Positions 1 to 8,239 of a stretch of 54,417 nucleotides of DNA are shown piece by piece; the first letter of the stretch is position 1, and every line of letters starts with the position of its first letter. The translations under genes were made by a program, and so were the position numbers. Below the pieces are notes generated by a model. That model was not told the DNA's origin. It searched no databases and saw nothing but the letters and a program-made list of their open reading frames with translations. The DNA is from Elusimicrobiaceae bacterium. Lineage in GTDB: Bacteria > Elusimicrobiota > Elusimicrobia > Elusimicrobiales > Elusimicrobiaceae. The DNA lies in assembly GCA_028700325.1 (NCBI GenBank), contig JAQVSV010000007.1, forward strand, positions 1-54,417, given 5' to 3'.

Positions 1-303
1 GATTGCGAGTCGGGCGTGGATTTCCCCGATCTGGAAAAAATTTCCGCCGCGTACGGACTGCCGTTTTTCAGGATCCGCGAAAACTCGGAGCTGGCCCGGC
101 AGATTTCCGCCGCGCTAGCCTACAAAAGCCCGTGCGTGTGCGAGATTATGGCCGATCCGCAGCAGGATTTCGAGCCGAAACTGTCGTCCAGAGCGCTGCC
201 TGACGGGCGGATGGTATCCGCTCCGCTTGAGGATATGGCGCCGTTTCTGGAGCGCGCCGAGTTTCTTTCCAATATGATAATTCCGCCGTTGAAAGAGAGC
301 TGA
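1..303 (+). CDS. TPP-dependent acetolactate synthase-like enzyme, C-terminal end (partial)
   Basis: The window opens inside this gene; the reading frame starts at base 1 and ends with TGA at 301-303. The visible 100 residues match the tail of thiamine-pyrophosphate enzymes of the acetolactate synthase type. They include a 'SPCVCEIMADP' strand followed by 'KLSSRALPDGRMVSAPLED' and a final 'FLSNMIIPP'. This tail is typical of the subgroup found in surface-polysaccharide clusters rather than of true IlvB. The catalytic and cofactor domains lie outside the window, so the substrate cannot be judged. It is followed after 3 bases by a sugar-kinase-like gene and then by an HpcH/HpaI aldolase, which suggests one operon making or handling an unusual sugar or 2-keto acid. 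Family assignment is fairly secure; exact function is not. Confidence 0.75.
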   Translation, partial: DCESGVDFPDLEKISAAYGLPFFRIRENSELARQISAALAYKSPCVCEIMADPQQDFEPKLSSRALPDGRMVSAPLEDMAPFLERAEFLSNMIIPPLKES

Positions 304-306
304 AGT

Positions 307-1527
307 TTGCCAAAATATATCGTAATTGACTGCGGCGCCAGGCGCCTGGCACGCGGGATTTATGAGCCCGGCGGGCCGGGCCTTACGGGTTTGGAAGTCT
401 ATCCGGTAAAAAACGCGGATCCGCTCGGGCTGGCGGCCCAGTTCAGGGCGGTGTGCGGCGCGGCGGCGGACGCGGCGGGCCGGACGGACGGCATTTTGCT
501 CGCCGGTTCGCCCGAGGAATTTGTTCTGACGGATGCTGTCGGCGCGCCCGTGAGCGGTGTTTTTACCGGTGAAAATACGGTTCTGAAGCTGATAGCCGGC
601 CCGGAAACCGCGCTTGACAGAATGCGCGCGGAGCTCGGCGGGAAATTTTCCGCCGCGGCAGGATTTAAGCTAAAGCCCGCCACGCCGTTTGCGGCTGCGG
701 CCGGTTACGCCGCTTTTAAGCGGCTGTCGGGCAAACTGCGCGTTTTCACGCTGCCGCAGTGGTTTGCGTTTCACTGCGGAAGGTTCAACGGCAAGGTGCA
801 TGAAACGCTTGCGGCAGGACTGGGATTTTATGATATTTTCGAGCGGGAGCCGGCTGCCGGACTGATCGGTTTTGCGGAGAAATTTTCCGGCTGCGCCCTT
901 GAATCCGGCCAGCCGGTTACTGATATCTCCGCCTGCGCGGAGTTTGACGGAGTGCCTGTTTATTCCGGCGTAGGCGCGGCTCAGTGCGCGGTGCTGGGAG
1001 CGGGGTGCAGGCCGGCGGAGTCGGTTTATATCGGTGTCGGTGCGGAAGCCGCGGCATTCGCCGTCGCGGTGCGCGCTCCCGATGCGGATATCCTGCCGTA
1101 TTTTGACTGTATGCGGCTGTCGGCGGTTTACGGTCTGCCGGGGAGCAACGCGGCAAGGTGTCTGCTGGCGGAATTCGAGCCGGAACAGGATGCAGGTGTT
1201 TTGCTGTCGTCGGTTACGGCCCGTCAGGTCGAGGCAACGGGCGGGCGGCAGGTATCAAGCGGCGAAACCGCCGGTTTGTCCGGCGGGGGGATTGCCGCGG
1301 ACCGGGCGGCGGAAGCGCTGAATGGTCTTGCCGTCAGTTACGCCGTCGCCGCGCGCGGCATTGCGCCCGGCGGCGGGCTGGAACGGTGCCTGCTGGGCGG
1401 CGAGCCGGCGCGCAGCTGGCGCGCGCTGGGAGAAATGCTGGAGCGCGAACTCAGGGTTGAAACGCAGATCGTGCCGGCCCGCAATGAAGTCCTTTCAGGG
1501 CTTTGCCGCCTGGCGGACGGTTTTTAA
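307..1527 (+). CDS. FGGY-like carbohydrate kinase
   Basis: A 406-residue protein of the ASKHA fold. The N-terminus 'YIVIDCGARRLARGIYE' resembles the phosphate-1 loop of sugar kinases (usually DxGTxxxR). A second glycine-rich stretch, 'YIGVGAEAAAFAV' (around residues 240-255), resembles the phosphate-2 region, and the C-terminus has a Gly-rich 'APGGGLERCLLGGEPARSW' segment typical of the adenosine loop. At 406 residues it is shorter than most FGGY kinases (about 480-520) and the motifs are diverged, so activity and substrate are uncertain. I start it at TTG 307, because the family N-terminus begins there and a purine-rich GAAAGAGAG lies just upstream. It sits 3 bases after the TPP enzyme and 31 bases before the aldolase, so it is probably co-transcribed with them. 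Confidence 0.6.
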   Translation: MPKYIVIDCGARRLARGIYEPGGPGLTGLEVYPVKNADPLGLAAQFRAVCGAAADAAGRTDGILLAGSPEEFVLTDAVGAPVSGVFTGENTVLKLIAGPETALDRMRAELGGKFSAAAGFKLKPATPFAAAAGYAAFKRLSGKLRVFTLPQWFAFHCGRFNGKVHETLAAGLGFYDIFEREPAAGLIGFAEKFSGCALESGQPVTDISACAEFDGVPVYSGVGAAQCAVLGAGCRPAESVYIGVGAEAAAFAVAVRAPDADILPYFDCMRLSAVYGLPGSNAARCLLAEFEPEQDAGVLLSSVTARQVEATGGRQVSSGETAGLSGGGIAADRAAEALNGLAVSYAVAARGIAPGGGLERCLLGGEPARSWRALGEMLERELRVETQIVPARNEVLSGLCRLADGF

Positions 1528-1558
1528 CAAGGATTTTGACAAATATCAGGGAGGCATT

Positions 1559-2374
1559 ATGAACTCGTTGGAAATCAAGATGGTGGACGCGCTCAGGGAT
1601 TTGCGCGAAAAGCATGGCGTGGTGGGCATCAAGGCGGAATTTGAGGCCGAGGGCACCCGCATGGAGGAAGCGCTGCGGCTTAAAGAGGTTATTACCCGCG
1701 CGGGGCTGGAGCTGAGCCTTAAAATAGGCGGCTGCGAAGCGATAAAGGATATGTATGACGCCCGGTCTATAGGAACGGCGCGGATAATCGCGCCGATGAT
1801 TGAATCGGCTTACGCGCTGAAGAAATTCATGCAGTCGGGCAAGCTGGCTTTTCCCGTTGAAGAGTACGAGAATATGGAGCTTGGCATCAACGTCGAAACC
1901 ATGCAGACGGTGAACAATCTCGACGATATTCTGGCTTCGCCCGCCGCAAAGGAACTGGATTTTGTGGTGATAGGCCGGGTGGATCTGTCCGGTTCCATGG
2001 GACTGGACCGCGACTCGATAAATTCCGAAGCGGTGTTCAAGCCCGTTTATGAAATCTGCGACAAATGCCAGCGCGCGGGCCTGAGGGTGGGGATCGGGGG
2101 CGGGGTGTCGGCGGATTCGCTGGATTTTTTCCGCAATCTGCCCAAAGGCTCTCTTTCCTATTATGAAACCCGCAAGGTGATTTTCGCCGTGCCGCAGGGG
2201 CTCGGACAAAACGCTCCGGACGGCATTTTAAAGGCGGTCGGTTTTGAACTGATGTGGCTCAAGAACAAGCGGAACTATTACGGCGCGATTTATGAAGAGG
2301 ACGCGCACCGGATAGTCATGCTGGAAGACCGCTACAAGAACATGATCGTTTCGGCAGGCGGAAAATACGAGTAG
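1559..2374 (+). CDS. HpcH/HpaI aldolase / citrate lyase-like family protein
   Basis: A 271-residue TIM-barrel of the HpcH/HpaI aldolase-citrate lyase superfamily, which makes or breaks C-C bonds between pyruvate-like enolates and aldehydes or acyl-CoA. Supporting strings are 'VVGIKAEFEAEGTRMEEALRL' near the start, 'ARIIAPMIES', 'LGINVETMQT' (equivalent to the metal-ligand Glu strand) and 'DFVVIGRVDLSGSMGLDR' (the family's G-R-x-D-L region). I start it at ATG 1559, preceded by GGGAGG at a good distance; the frame is open further upstream but that part overlaps the kinase gene. Homologues of this exact type occur next to acetolactate-synthase-like TPP enzymes in polysaccharide clusters, matching the order here. 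Its substrate is not readable from sequence. Confidence 0.8.
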   Translation: MNSLEIKMVDALRDLREKHGVVGIKAEFEAEGTRMEEALRLKEVITRAGLELSLKIGGCEAIKDMYDARSIGTARIIAPMIESAYALKKFMQSGKLAFPVEEYENMELGINVETMQTVNNLDDILASPAAKELDFVVIGRVDLSGSMGLDRDSINSEAVFKPVYEICDKCQRAGLRVGIGGGVSADSLDFFRNLPKGSLSYYETRKVIFAVPQGLGQNAPDGILKAVGFELMWLKNKRNYYGAIYEEDAHRIVMLEDRYKNMIVSAGGKYE

Positions 2375-2387
2375 CCGGGCGTTCCCG

Positions 2388-2426
2388 CGTCCTGCCCCGC
2401 GCGCGGGCTGACTCGGGGGCAGGACG
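2388..2426. terminator. Inverted repeat after the aldolase gene
   Basis: An 11-bp perfect inverted repeat (arms 2388-2398 and 2416-2426, CGTCCTGCCCC and its complement) lies 14 bases after the aldolase stop. Its 17-base loop is itself GC-rich. No T-run follows, so it is a weak candidate for a terminator or mRNA-stabilising structure. Confidence 0.35.
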
Positions 2427-2543
2427 GCCAGGTCTTGCAGCCCTCCGGACTCAGGGTCCAATGGGTGATGCGGAGAGGCCGGTCCATATGGGATAATAAA
2501 CACAAGCCCAGACGTCAAAGACATATTGCCGCGCGGGGGACGC

Positions 2544-3167
2544 ATGAAGAAAATCTTATTGATGTTGTTTGCGGCGTTGTTTTCAGGCGGCGCCGCGGCG
2601 GTTGTCGGGCTGATGTCAAATGGCGCGTTCGCCACCGATGTGCTGAAAGTCACAAGAGTCAGTTTTCCTAAAAGTTTTAAAAACGCGCTGCCGCAAAATG
2701 CGGATCCGTCAAAAATGACGGCTTTTGACATTCTTGAACACGCCTACGCGAAAAGCAAATTTGTGCAGCCGCCCTATCTGCATACTTATGTGGGCGGGTG
2801 GGCGTTTTCGGCGGACCGGCCCGACGATAAAATGAAATTCTATCTGCTGGGCCAGAACCGGCCCGCGCAGTCGCCGGGCTATGATGATGTTTTCAATGGC
2901 GACGGGTTCCGGGTTGCGGCGGTATATTCCAAATCCGGCAGGGAAACAGGGCCGGAGGCGCTGCGCAGAATTTTCCTCAATATCCACAATGACATACTGC
3001 CCTGCACTACGGAGGGCAATGCGCTCAATCTTTCCAGCAGGGCCAGCCCGGACGACAGATTTTCCGTGCGGATTTTTTATCACCCGGACGGCTGGTGTTT
3101 TATCGTCCGGCACAGCAAGGCCGGGCAGGTCGTGGCGTACGCCTGTCTGGACGAGTATATAAAATAG
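2544..3167 (+). CDS. Exported protein of unknown function, tandem paralogue 1
   Basis: A 207-residue protein I do not recognise. ATG 2544 is chosen because GGGGGA precedes it and it starts directly with a signal peptide: 'MKKILLML', a hydrophobic stretch, then probable cleavage after 'GAFA'. The mature part has the pattern F-x-x-ALP, then TAFDILEHAY, then a 'GGWAFS' turn and 'MKFYLLG', and ends with 'WCFIVRHSKAGQVVAYACL'. The next gene (3181-3837) has the same order of motifs: FANALP, TAFSILERVY, GGHAFPS, VNFYLVG and YLVVKHTRNGKTAAYAYL. The two are clearly tandem duplicates, only 13 bases apart. Probably periplasmic. No catalytic motif is apparent. Confidence 0.8.
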   Translation: MKKILLMLFAALFSGGAAAVVGLMSNGAFATDVLKVTRVSFPKSFKNALPQNADPSKMTAFDILEHAYAKSKFVQPPYLHTYVGGWAFSADRPDDKMKFYLLGQNRPAQSPGYDDVFNGDGFRVAAVYSKSGRETGPEALRRIFLNIHNDILPCTTEGNALNLSSRASPDDRFSVRIFYHPDGWCFIVRHSKAGQVVAYACLDEYIK

Positions 3168-3180
3168 CGCGGGAGAATTT

Positions 3181-3837
3181 ATGCGTAAATCATTGCTGCT
3201 TGCCGGGGTGTTTCTTGTGTCGGGTTGCGCATTCGCCGGAGATACCCATGCCGTAGTCAAACTCGGGTTGCCGCCGGAATTTGCGAACGCATTGCCGGCC
3301 AGTGAAGCAGGTATGCGGGAACGGACCGCTTTTTCTATTCTAGAACGGGTTTATAAAGAGGGCTCGCTTCCACGGAAAAACGAGCTGAACGCCGTCTGGG
3401 GCGGACATGCGTTTCCTTCCGGCAGGCAGAATTCCGCCGTGAATTTTTATCTGGTCGGACGCCAGATTTATTTCAGCATGATCATAACCGACAAATTCGG
3501 GTTTGGCCGGTACGGCCCGCCCAGAAACCCGCAGTTTTCGGTGATGGCGGTGTATAAAAGATTCGGAACCGCGACTTGCGTAAAACTCAAGGAACGGTTC
3601 AAGAAAAACGAAAATGTGCTGATGCCATTGGCGGCGGAAGGCGCCGATTCCATGTATGCCGCCAGCAAAGACAATTTGCAGGATCGGTTTTACCTGCGCA
3701 GGTACGGTAGCTATCTGGTCGTCAAACATACCCGCAACGGCAAAACCGCGGCCTACGCTTACCTTTTCTACCGGCTTGACCACGAGGGCCTGAGCGAAGA
3801 GGATTTTACGCAGGAACCGTTCAATGAAGCCGAATAA
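3181..3837 (+). CDS. Exported protein or lipoprotein, tandem paralogue 2
   Basis: A 218-residue unrecognised protein, the second copy of the duplicated pair. It starts 13 bases after paralogue 1, with GGGAG ahead of the ATG. Its N-terminus 'MRKSLLLAGVFLVSGC' contains a plausible lipobox (V-S-G-C16), so it may be a lipoprotein, although cleavage after 'AFA' by ordinary signal peptidase is also possible. The core shares FANALP, TAFSILERVY, GGHAFPSG, NFYLVGR and VVKHTRNGKTAAYAYL with its neighbour, and it adds an acidic C-terminal tail (EGLSEEDFTQEPFNEAE). If one copy is a lipoprotein and the other soluble, they may act at different places. Function unknown. Confidence 0.8.
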   Translation: MRKSLLLAGVFLVSGCAFAGDTHAVVKLGLPPEFANALPASEAGMRERTAFSILERVYKEGSLPRKNELNAVWGGHAFPSGRQNSAVNFYLVGRQIYFSMIITDKFGFGRYGPPRNPQFSVMAVYKRFGTATCVKLKERFKKNENVLMPLAAEGADSMYAASKDNLQDRFYLRRYGSYLVVKHTRNGKTAAYAYLFYRLDHEGLSEEDFTQEPFNEAE

Positions 3838-4074
3838 CCTGAAAAGTCTACCGGGCAGTATGATGTTTTGATGGTGTTCGCCGCCTCCCGTATGCAATAT
3901 GGTTTTTGCGTCCCGGCCTGACCTAATAATTCACAGTAGCAGCTTTGTCGCGCCGTGTTTTTTTGCCGGTTGATATTCGCATGCGGTTCCGGTGCAAGCT
4001 GTGTTCTGCGGCATACGCGCGTCTGCGGGTGAAAAAATCCGGGAAATCATAATGCCGCAGGGAGGTTCTGAAAC

Positions 4075-4100
4075 GCCATGGGCCTAAAGGCCTATGTGGC
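4075..4100. promoter_or_regulatory. Imperfect inverted repeat upstream of promoter
   Basis: GCCA...GGCCT-AA-AGGCC...TGGC forms a 26-base imperfect hairpin or protein-binding palindrome that ends 19 bases before the -35 box at 4119. It has no T-tail, so it is more likely an operator or upstream site for the following gene than a terminator. Confidence 0.35.
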
Positions 4101-4118
4101 ATTAGGACTTGCGGGCAC

Positions 4119-4147
4119 TTGACATTCACGCCGATTAACCCGATACT
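4119..4147 (+). promoter_or_regulatory. Sigma70-type promoter for the pseudokinase gene
   Basis: TTGACA (4119-4124), a 17-base spacer, then GATACT (4142-4147). The -35 is perfect and the -10 matches at 4 of 6 positions. Predicted start is near 4154. Confidence 0.55.
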
Positions 4148-4281
4148 ATACATTAGGGATTTCCCTGTTCGGCTTTGCCGGGTTTCACCGGGGCAGGCGC
4201 GGATATAAGCGTTTGCCCGGGGTTCGGATGGAAAGCGCGGACGGGAAAGAAGATTTTTTTGTATAGAGGACGGCAGATTTT

Positions 4282-7200
4282 ATGAGGACATACAAACATT
4301 GGCTGTCAATTCTTGCATGTATAGCGCTGAGTCTGGCGTTCGCGTGCGAGAGCTTGCTTGCCGCGCAGACTTCCGGCGGCGCGCTTCTGGGGTTTGAATA
4401 TGAGGCGTATACCCCGTTCACCGGCGAATATTCAAATGCTACGCAGCGTGAAGCCTGGCGCAACACCATGGTTCAGATGCTGAAAAGCGCGGGGCAGGGT
4501 GAGAGCGCGACGGATATTGGGCGGTGTGCCGCATTCAAAACCGGCAAAAAGGCTTTTTCCAGCTGTATTCTGGAATTCGCGCCGTATCTGACGGCCGATG
4601 ACATGTCGAACATTTACCGGGGTGTGACCAACACCGCTTTTGAAAGCGGCAGTTTTGCCGCTCCGTCTGATAAAACAGTTCTTACGCCGGCGGCGGCTTT
4701 GTTCATGTACGCTGACACCCTCAAGCCTTCCGGCCGCGCCTATGCCGATGCCGAACCCCCTTTTGTGGCGCGCCAGTACAGCGCCGACGGCGGCACGAGC
4801 GATTACACGAAGGAAGAATTGCTTTCGCTGCTTACCCGGGTTCGCAAAGATATTGCGCCCTGCTCTGACATATCCGCAAAAAACTGTGATCCCGTGTATG
4901 CCGATGTGGCGTGGTTTGTTGACAAGCGCGGGCTTGCTGCCGACAGTACCGCAAAAAACATGCTGCTTAACGCCGACAGGCTTAAAGCTGATCTGGCCAT
5001 GAACGCCCATGTGGCGAAAGCTGTTGCAAAAGATGGCGATTACCAATCAATATTAAGCGGCGCGTTTTCCGATCCGGTTTTGTCCGGCTACTTCAAGTTT
5101 GACGCCAACAAATACGCCCAGGCCAATAAAACCGATTATAGCCGGTTTGTTTCGAGACTGGGCAAGTATTACAACGCAAATTCCTTGTCACCTGATAAGG
5201 TGTCAAGCGTGGTCGGCAATTCCGCGTCGGCTCAGAAAGCTGTGAAAGGCGCGGCACCTGTGGTGCAGACCCCTTCAGATTCGAAGCAGTCCGCCGCATC
5301 AGCTTCCCGTGCCAAGGGAAAAACCGGAAAGAGCAAGAATGCCGGCGAGAGAATTGCCGATGCCGCAGGCAGCGAGAGTGACGGTGACAGTGAATCGGTT
5401 TCCGAGAAAGGGCAGGAAAAATATGCGGCGGGTTATTCCTCTGTATATGGTCCGTCAGGTGTTTCCGGAAGCACCCAGAATACCACCAATCCTTATGGTT
5501 CCAGCAGCATGTTTGGCAACATGTCCGGCAATAAAAATGGTATGAGTGGCATGTCTGGCGGTATGTCGTCCGGCATGGGTGGTGGCGGAGGCGGTATGTC
5601 GTCCGGCATGGGCGGCGGCGGAGGTGGCGGAGGAGGAGGCATGTCGTCCGGCATGGGCGGTGGTGGCGGTTCTCCCCAATCTGTTGCTGCGCCTGGTGTG
5701 GGCGGAAGTCGTGCAATGGCCGCAAATTTAAATGCTTTCATGGGCGGAGGTCCGCATAGCGGCGGTTCTTCCGGCCCGGCTTCAAGCCGTGAAGCGAAAA
5801 AGCCGAAAATTTCGCAAGATTATTCACTGGGAAATTCAGGTCAGGCCATTGCGCCAGGCGCGAGTGTTGCCGGTCCGGCAGATGATGCTGAGAAATCAGC
5901 ACGGCATAAAATGCCCGCTTTGCCTTCACCGTTCGAAACGCTGAAGGCGGTTATGGCTAAAAGAGCTGAAAGCACGCCGGCGGTTTCACCGGCGCCGGAA
6001 GATAAAAACGGGTTTGATGATTTTGCGGCTTTTGATTTCGGTGATTTCGGCGGCGGAGGCGGTGGTTTTTCCGGCGGTGATTTCGGAGGGTTCGGAGAAG
6101 CGGATTTTTCGGGATTTGGCAATACCGGGTCTTTTGGCGCGGTGGCCGCCGCGGGTGACCCCTGGAGCGAAAGCCCCGACGGTTTTAACAAGTTGTCCGG
6201 CGAATTTCCAATGCTGAACGATCAAACCGATCCTTTTGCCGATTTTGAAAGCGCGGGTAATTATCAGGCAGCGGCTGTTGCCGCCAGGGATCCGTGGGAG
6301 TCGGTATGGGATTCGGAGGCTGATTCCCCGGCTGCGGCCATGCCGGGCGGTTCGGTTAAACCCGAGGCCTATGCGATGAATTTTTCCGGCGATAAGCAGG
6401 GCGCTGTCGAACTTCCTGTAAATCTTGCCGTGCATTTAAACAAAGCGATGTCCAATCTGGAACTGAAACGGTATCCCGCAGTGTTGAAAGAATGCAACGC
6501 GGTGCTTGAGCGGGTTCCTGATAATGTGCAGGCTCTTACTCTTACCGCTTCGGCTTATATGGGTATGGACGAGTACGGAAGAGCTTACAATTCGGCTTAT
6601 CGGGCTGTCGCGGCGGATGCCAATTCCGAGCAGGCGCTTGCCGCGCGCAGCATGGCGGCCGAGAAACTGGATAAATATAAGGAAATGCTGGGTGATTTGA
6701 AAGTGCTGGCTGAATTAAACCCTGACAGGTATAACGAAAAATTTCAGAAAGCAATTCTGATTTATGCCGCGGAGCAGGCGCCGGAATTTCTGGTATATTC
6801 CGATGGCAGGCATGCCAGGCCGGCGGTTGCGGCTGTTGGCGGCGGGGCTAAAATGTCACACGCGCTTAAATGGGTGCTTTCGATTATCCTGTTGGGTGGC
6901 GCGGCGATGCTGCTGTCGTTCGTGCTGCCCAAAATGCTGCCGCAGGACAAGGAATTTGCCATGGCGGGGCCTGACATGGCGGCTGCGGGCGTGACCGCGG
7001 TGCTTAATCAGGGCTCGTCCGCCGTGCGCAACAAGGATGACGAGGACGAGTTCTCCGGTACTATTGTCGGCGGCAAATACCGGATCAAAAACATGATGTC
7101 GGAAGGCCTTTACGGCAAAGTGTTCCACGCGGTTTCGCTTAGTTACGGTTTGCCGGTGGTGATACGCGAAATAGAGGGTTTGTCCGCTCGTTCGGCGGAG

Positions 7201-8106
7201 CGCGTGGAGTCCATGTTCGCCAAATTCACGCCGCTGCGGCATTTGAATATTGCCGAGACGCTGGGTGTGATAAAAGAGGATTCTTCGCTGTATATCGTGT
7301 CCGAGCTTATTGAAGGCACTTCGCTGCACGCGTTGCTCGAAAAACAGGACAGGTTGCCGCTAAGAACCGCTCTGCCGATATTTAGGAATATCAGCAAAGG
7401 GCTTGATTTTCTGCATTCGCGCAATAACGCGAACGGCGGGCTGCATCTGTCGGATGTGATTCTGGACGGCGATGAGGGGTTTTGCCGGATTGTCAATGTG
7501 GGCCTGGGCACCATTATCAGGCGCGACGGCGGCATTTACAAGGCTTACATGGCGCCTGAGGGGGTTGCGAAGGGATTCTCAGTCCAGTTCGATATCTATT
7601 CGATGGGTGTCTGCCTGTACAAAACGCTGACCGGAGTATTGCCTGTCGGCAATTACCGGCTTCCCAGCGAAATGGTGCCCGCGCTGCCGAAAACCGTTGA
7701 TACTCTGATTGCTCAGGCGTTGGCGGCTGATCCTCAGGAACGGCTTGATTCTGTCAGCGAGTTTTATAACCTGCTTTCCCAGGCCGCGGACGAAGCGGGT
7801 GCGGCAGGAGCGGATAACGCCGGTTTGTCTGCGCTGCCGGCGGGCGCCGCCGGGGTTGAGGTGCCCGCGCCCAAAGAGGCTGGTATGCCTGAATCGGCGG
7901 CGGAAGCCATGCTTTCGCCCGCGCAGGATGCCGCTCCCAAAGCTCGTGGGCCGCGGCCGGCGCTCAAGCCCAGACTTAAAGTAAAAACGCTCGATATCCG
8001 CAAGCTGCTGCATGTGTTTTCGAGCGCAAAAGAAGACGGCCCGATTGAAAATGGGCGGGTTACCGGATTGAAAGAAACCGCCGCCGATACTGAAAAAAAA
8101 GTCTGA
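4282..8106 (+). CDS. Gly-rich/TPR membrane protein with C-terminal pseudokinase domain
   Basis: A 1274-residue protein. It has a signal-like N-terminus (1-28), an extracytoplasmic region, and a Gly/Met/Ser tract of repeated GGMSSGMGGGGG units at about 419-463. A second Phe/Gly/Asp-rich tract is at about 578-618, TPR-like helices at about 716-828 and one membrane span at about 861-884. A Ser/Thr-kinase fold occupies about 930-1167, followed by an Ala/Pro-rich tail. The kinase fold keeps 'EGLYGKVF', 'MAPE' (1090-1093) and the alphaF Asp1104 in 'FDIYSMGVCLY'. However, the VAIK lysine is Arg962, the HRD aspartate is Leu1054, the metal Asn is Val1059 and DFG reads N1072-V-G. It should therefore be a catalytically dead pseudokinase, acting as a scaffold or ligand sensor. 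The topology places TPRs outside and the kinase fold inside. GAGGAC precedes the ATG. Confidence 0.85.
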   Translation: MRTYKHWLSILACIALSLAFACESLLAAQTSGGALLGFEYEAYTPFTGEYSNATQREAWRNTMVQMLKSAGQGESATDIGRCAAFKTGKKAFSSCILEFAPYLTADDMSNIYRGVTNTAFESGSFAAPSDKTVLTPAAALFMYADTLKPSGRAYADAEPPFVARQYSADGGTSDYTKEELLSLLTRVRKDIAPCSDISAKNCDPVYADVAWFVDKRGLAADSTAKNMLLNADRLKADLAMNAHVAKAVAKDGDYQSILSGAFSDPVLSGYFKFDANKYAQANKTDYSRFVSRLGKYYNANSLSPDKVSSVVGNSASAQKAVKGAAPVVQTPSDSKQSAASASRAKGKTGKSKNAGERIADAAGSESDGDSESVSEKGQEKYAAGYSSVYGPSGVSGSTQNTTNPYGSSSMFGNMSGNKNGMSGMSGGMSSGMGGGGGGMSSGMGGGGGGGGGGMSSGMGGGGGSPQSVAAPGVGGSRAMAANLNAFMGGGPHSGGSSGPASSREAKKPKISQDYSLGNSGQAIAPGASVAGPADDAEKSARHKMPALPSPFETLKAVMAKRAESTPAVSPAPEDKNGFDDFAAFDFGDFGGGGGGFSGGDFGGFGEADFSGFGNTGSFGAVAAAGDPWSESPDGFNKLSGEFPMLNDQTDPFADFESAGNYQAAAVAARDPWESVWDSEADSPAAAMPGGSVKPEAYAMNFSGDKQGAVELPVNLAVHLNKAMSNLELKRYPAVLKECNAVLERVPDNVQALTLTASAYMGMDEYGRAYNSAYRAVAADANSEQALAARSMAAEKLDKYKEMLGDLKVLAELNPDRYNEKFQKAILIYAAEQAPEFLVYSDGRHARPAVAAVGGGAKMSHALKWVLSIILLGGAAMLLSFVLPKMLPQDKEFAMAGPDMAAAGVTAVLNQGSSAVRNKDDEDEFSGTIVGGKYRIKNMMSEGLYGKVFHAVSLSYGLPVVIREIEGLSARSAERVESMFAKFTPLRHLNIAETLGVIKEDSSLYIVSELIEGTSLHALLEKQDRLPLRTALPIFRNISKGLDFLHSRNNANGGLHLSDVILDGDEGFCRIVNVGLGTIIRRDGGIYKAYMAPEGVAKGFSVQFDIYSMGVCLYKTLTGVLPVGNYRLPSEMVPALPKTVDTLIAQALAADPQERLDSVSEFYNLLSQAADEAGAAGADNAGLSALPAGAAGVEVPAPKEAGMPESAAEAMLSPAQDAAPKARGPRPALKPRLKVKTLDIRKLLHVFSSAKEDGPIENGRVTGLKETAADTEKKV

Positions 8107-8131
8107 CCGCAGTTGCACCTGTAAAATGAAT

Positions 8132-8160
8132 AACCCCCGGCGCAAGCCGGGGGTTTCGTT
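8132..8160 (+). terminator. Rho-independent terminator
   Basis: An 8-bp perfect stem CCCCCGGC/GCCGGGGG (8134-8141 and 8146-8153) with a GCAA tetraloop, flanked by AA and TTTCGTTTT. It lies 25 bases after the pseudokinase stop. A very similar hairpin recurs at 34714-34734. Confidence 0.8.
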
Positions 8161-8239
8161 TTATGCAGACTGGCGTTTGACTCGCCGGGCGCTCGCCTCC
8201 TGCTGGGCGCCTGCCGGGCTTTCCGTTGACAAAACGCCG

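Larger units (their letters stand above)
3838..4281. other. Non-coding gap with palindrome and promoter
   Basis: There are 444 bases without a convincing gene. Short open frames on the minus strand lack start signals and look like chance in GC-rich DNA. The stretch contains a hairpin-forming element at 4075-4100 and a good promoter at 4119-4147. The leader from about 4154 to the next ATG is roughly 128 nt. No T-tailed terminator follows the paralogue pair. Confidence 0.6.

Noticed and set aside
5455-5741. Pro-rich and His-rich open frames opposite the Gly-rich tract
   Set aside because: They are the complements of Gly repeats (GGC/GGT read as Pro or His codons), not genes. The tract itself is not a CRISPR or DNA satellite, because the units vary at base level within one coding frame.
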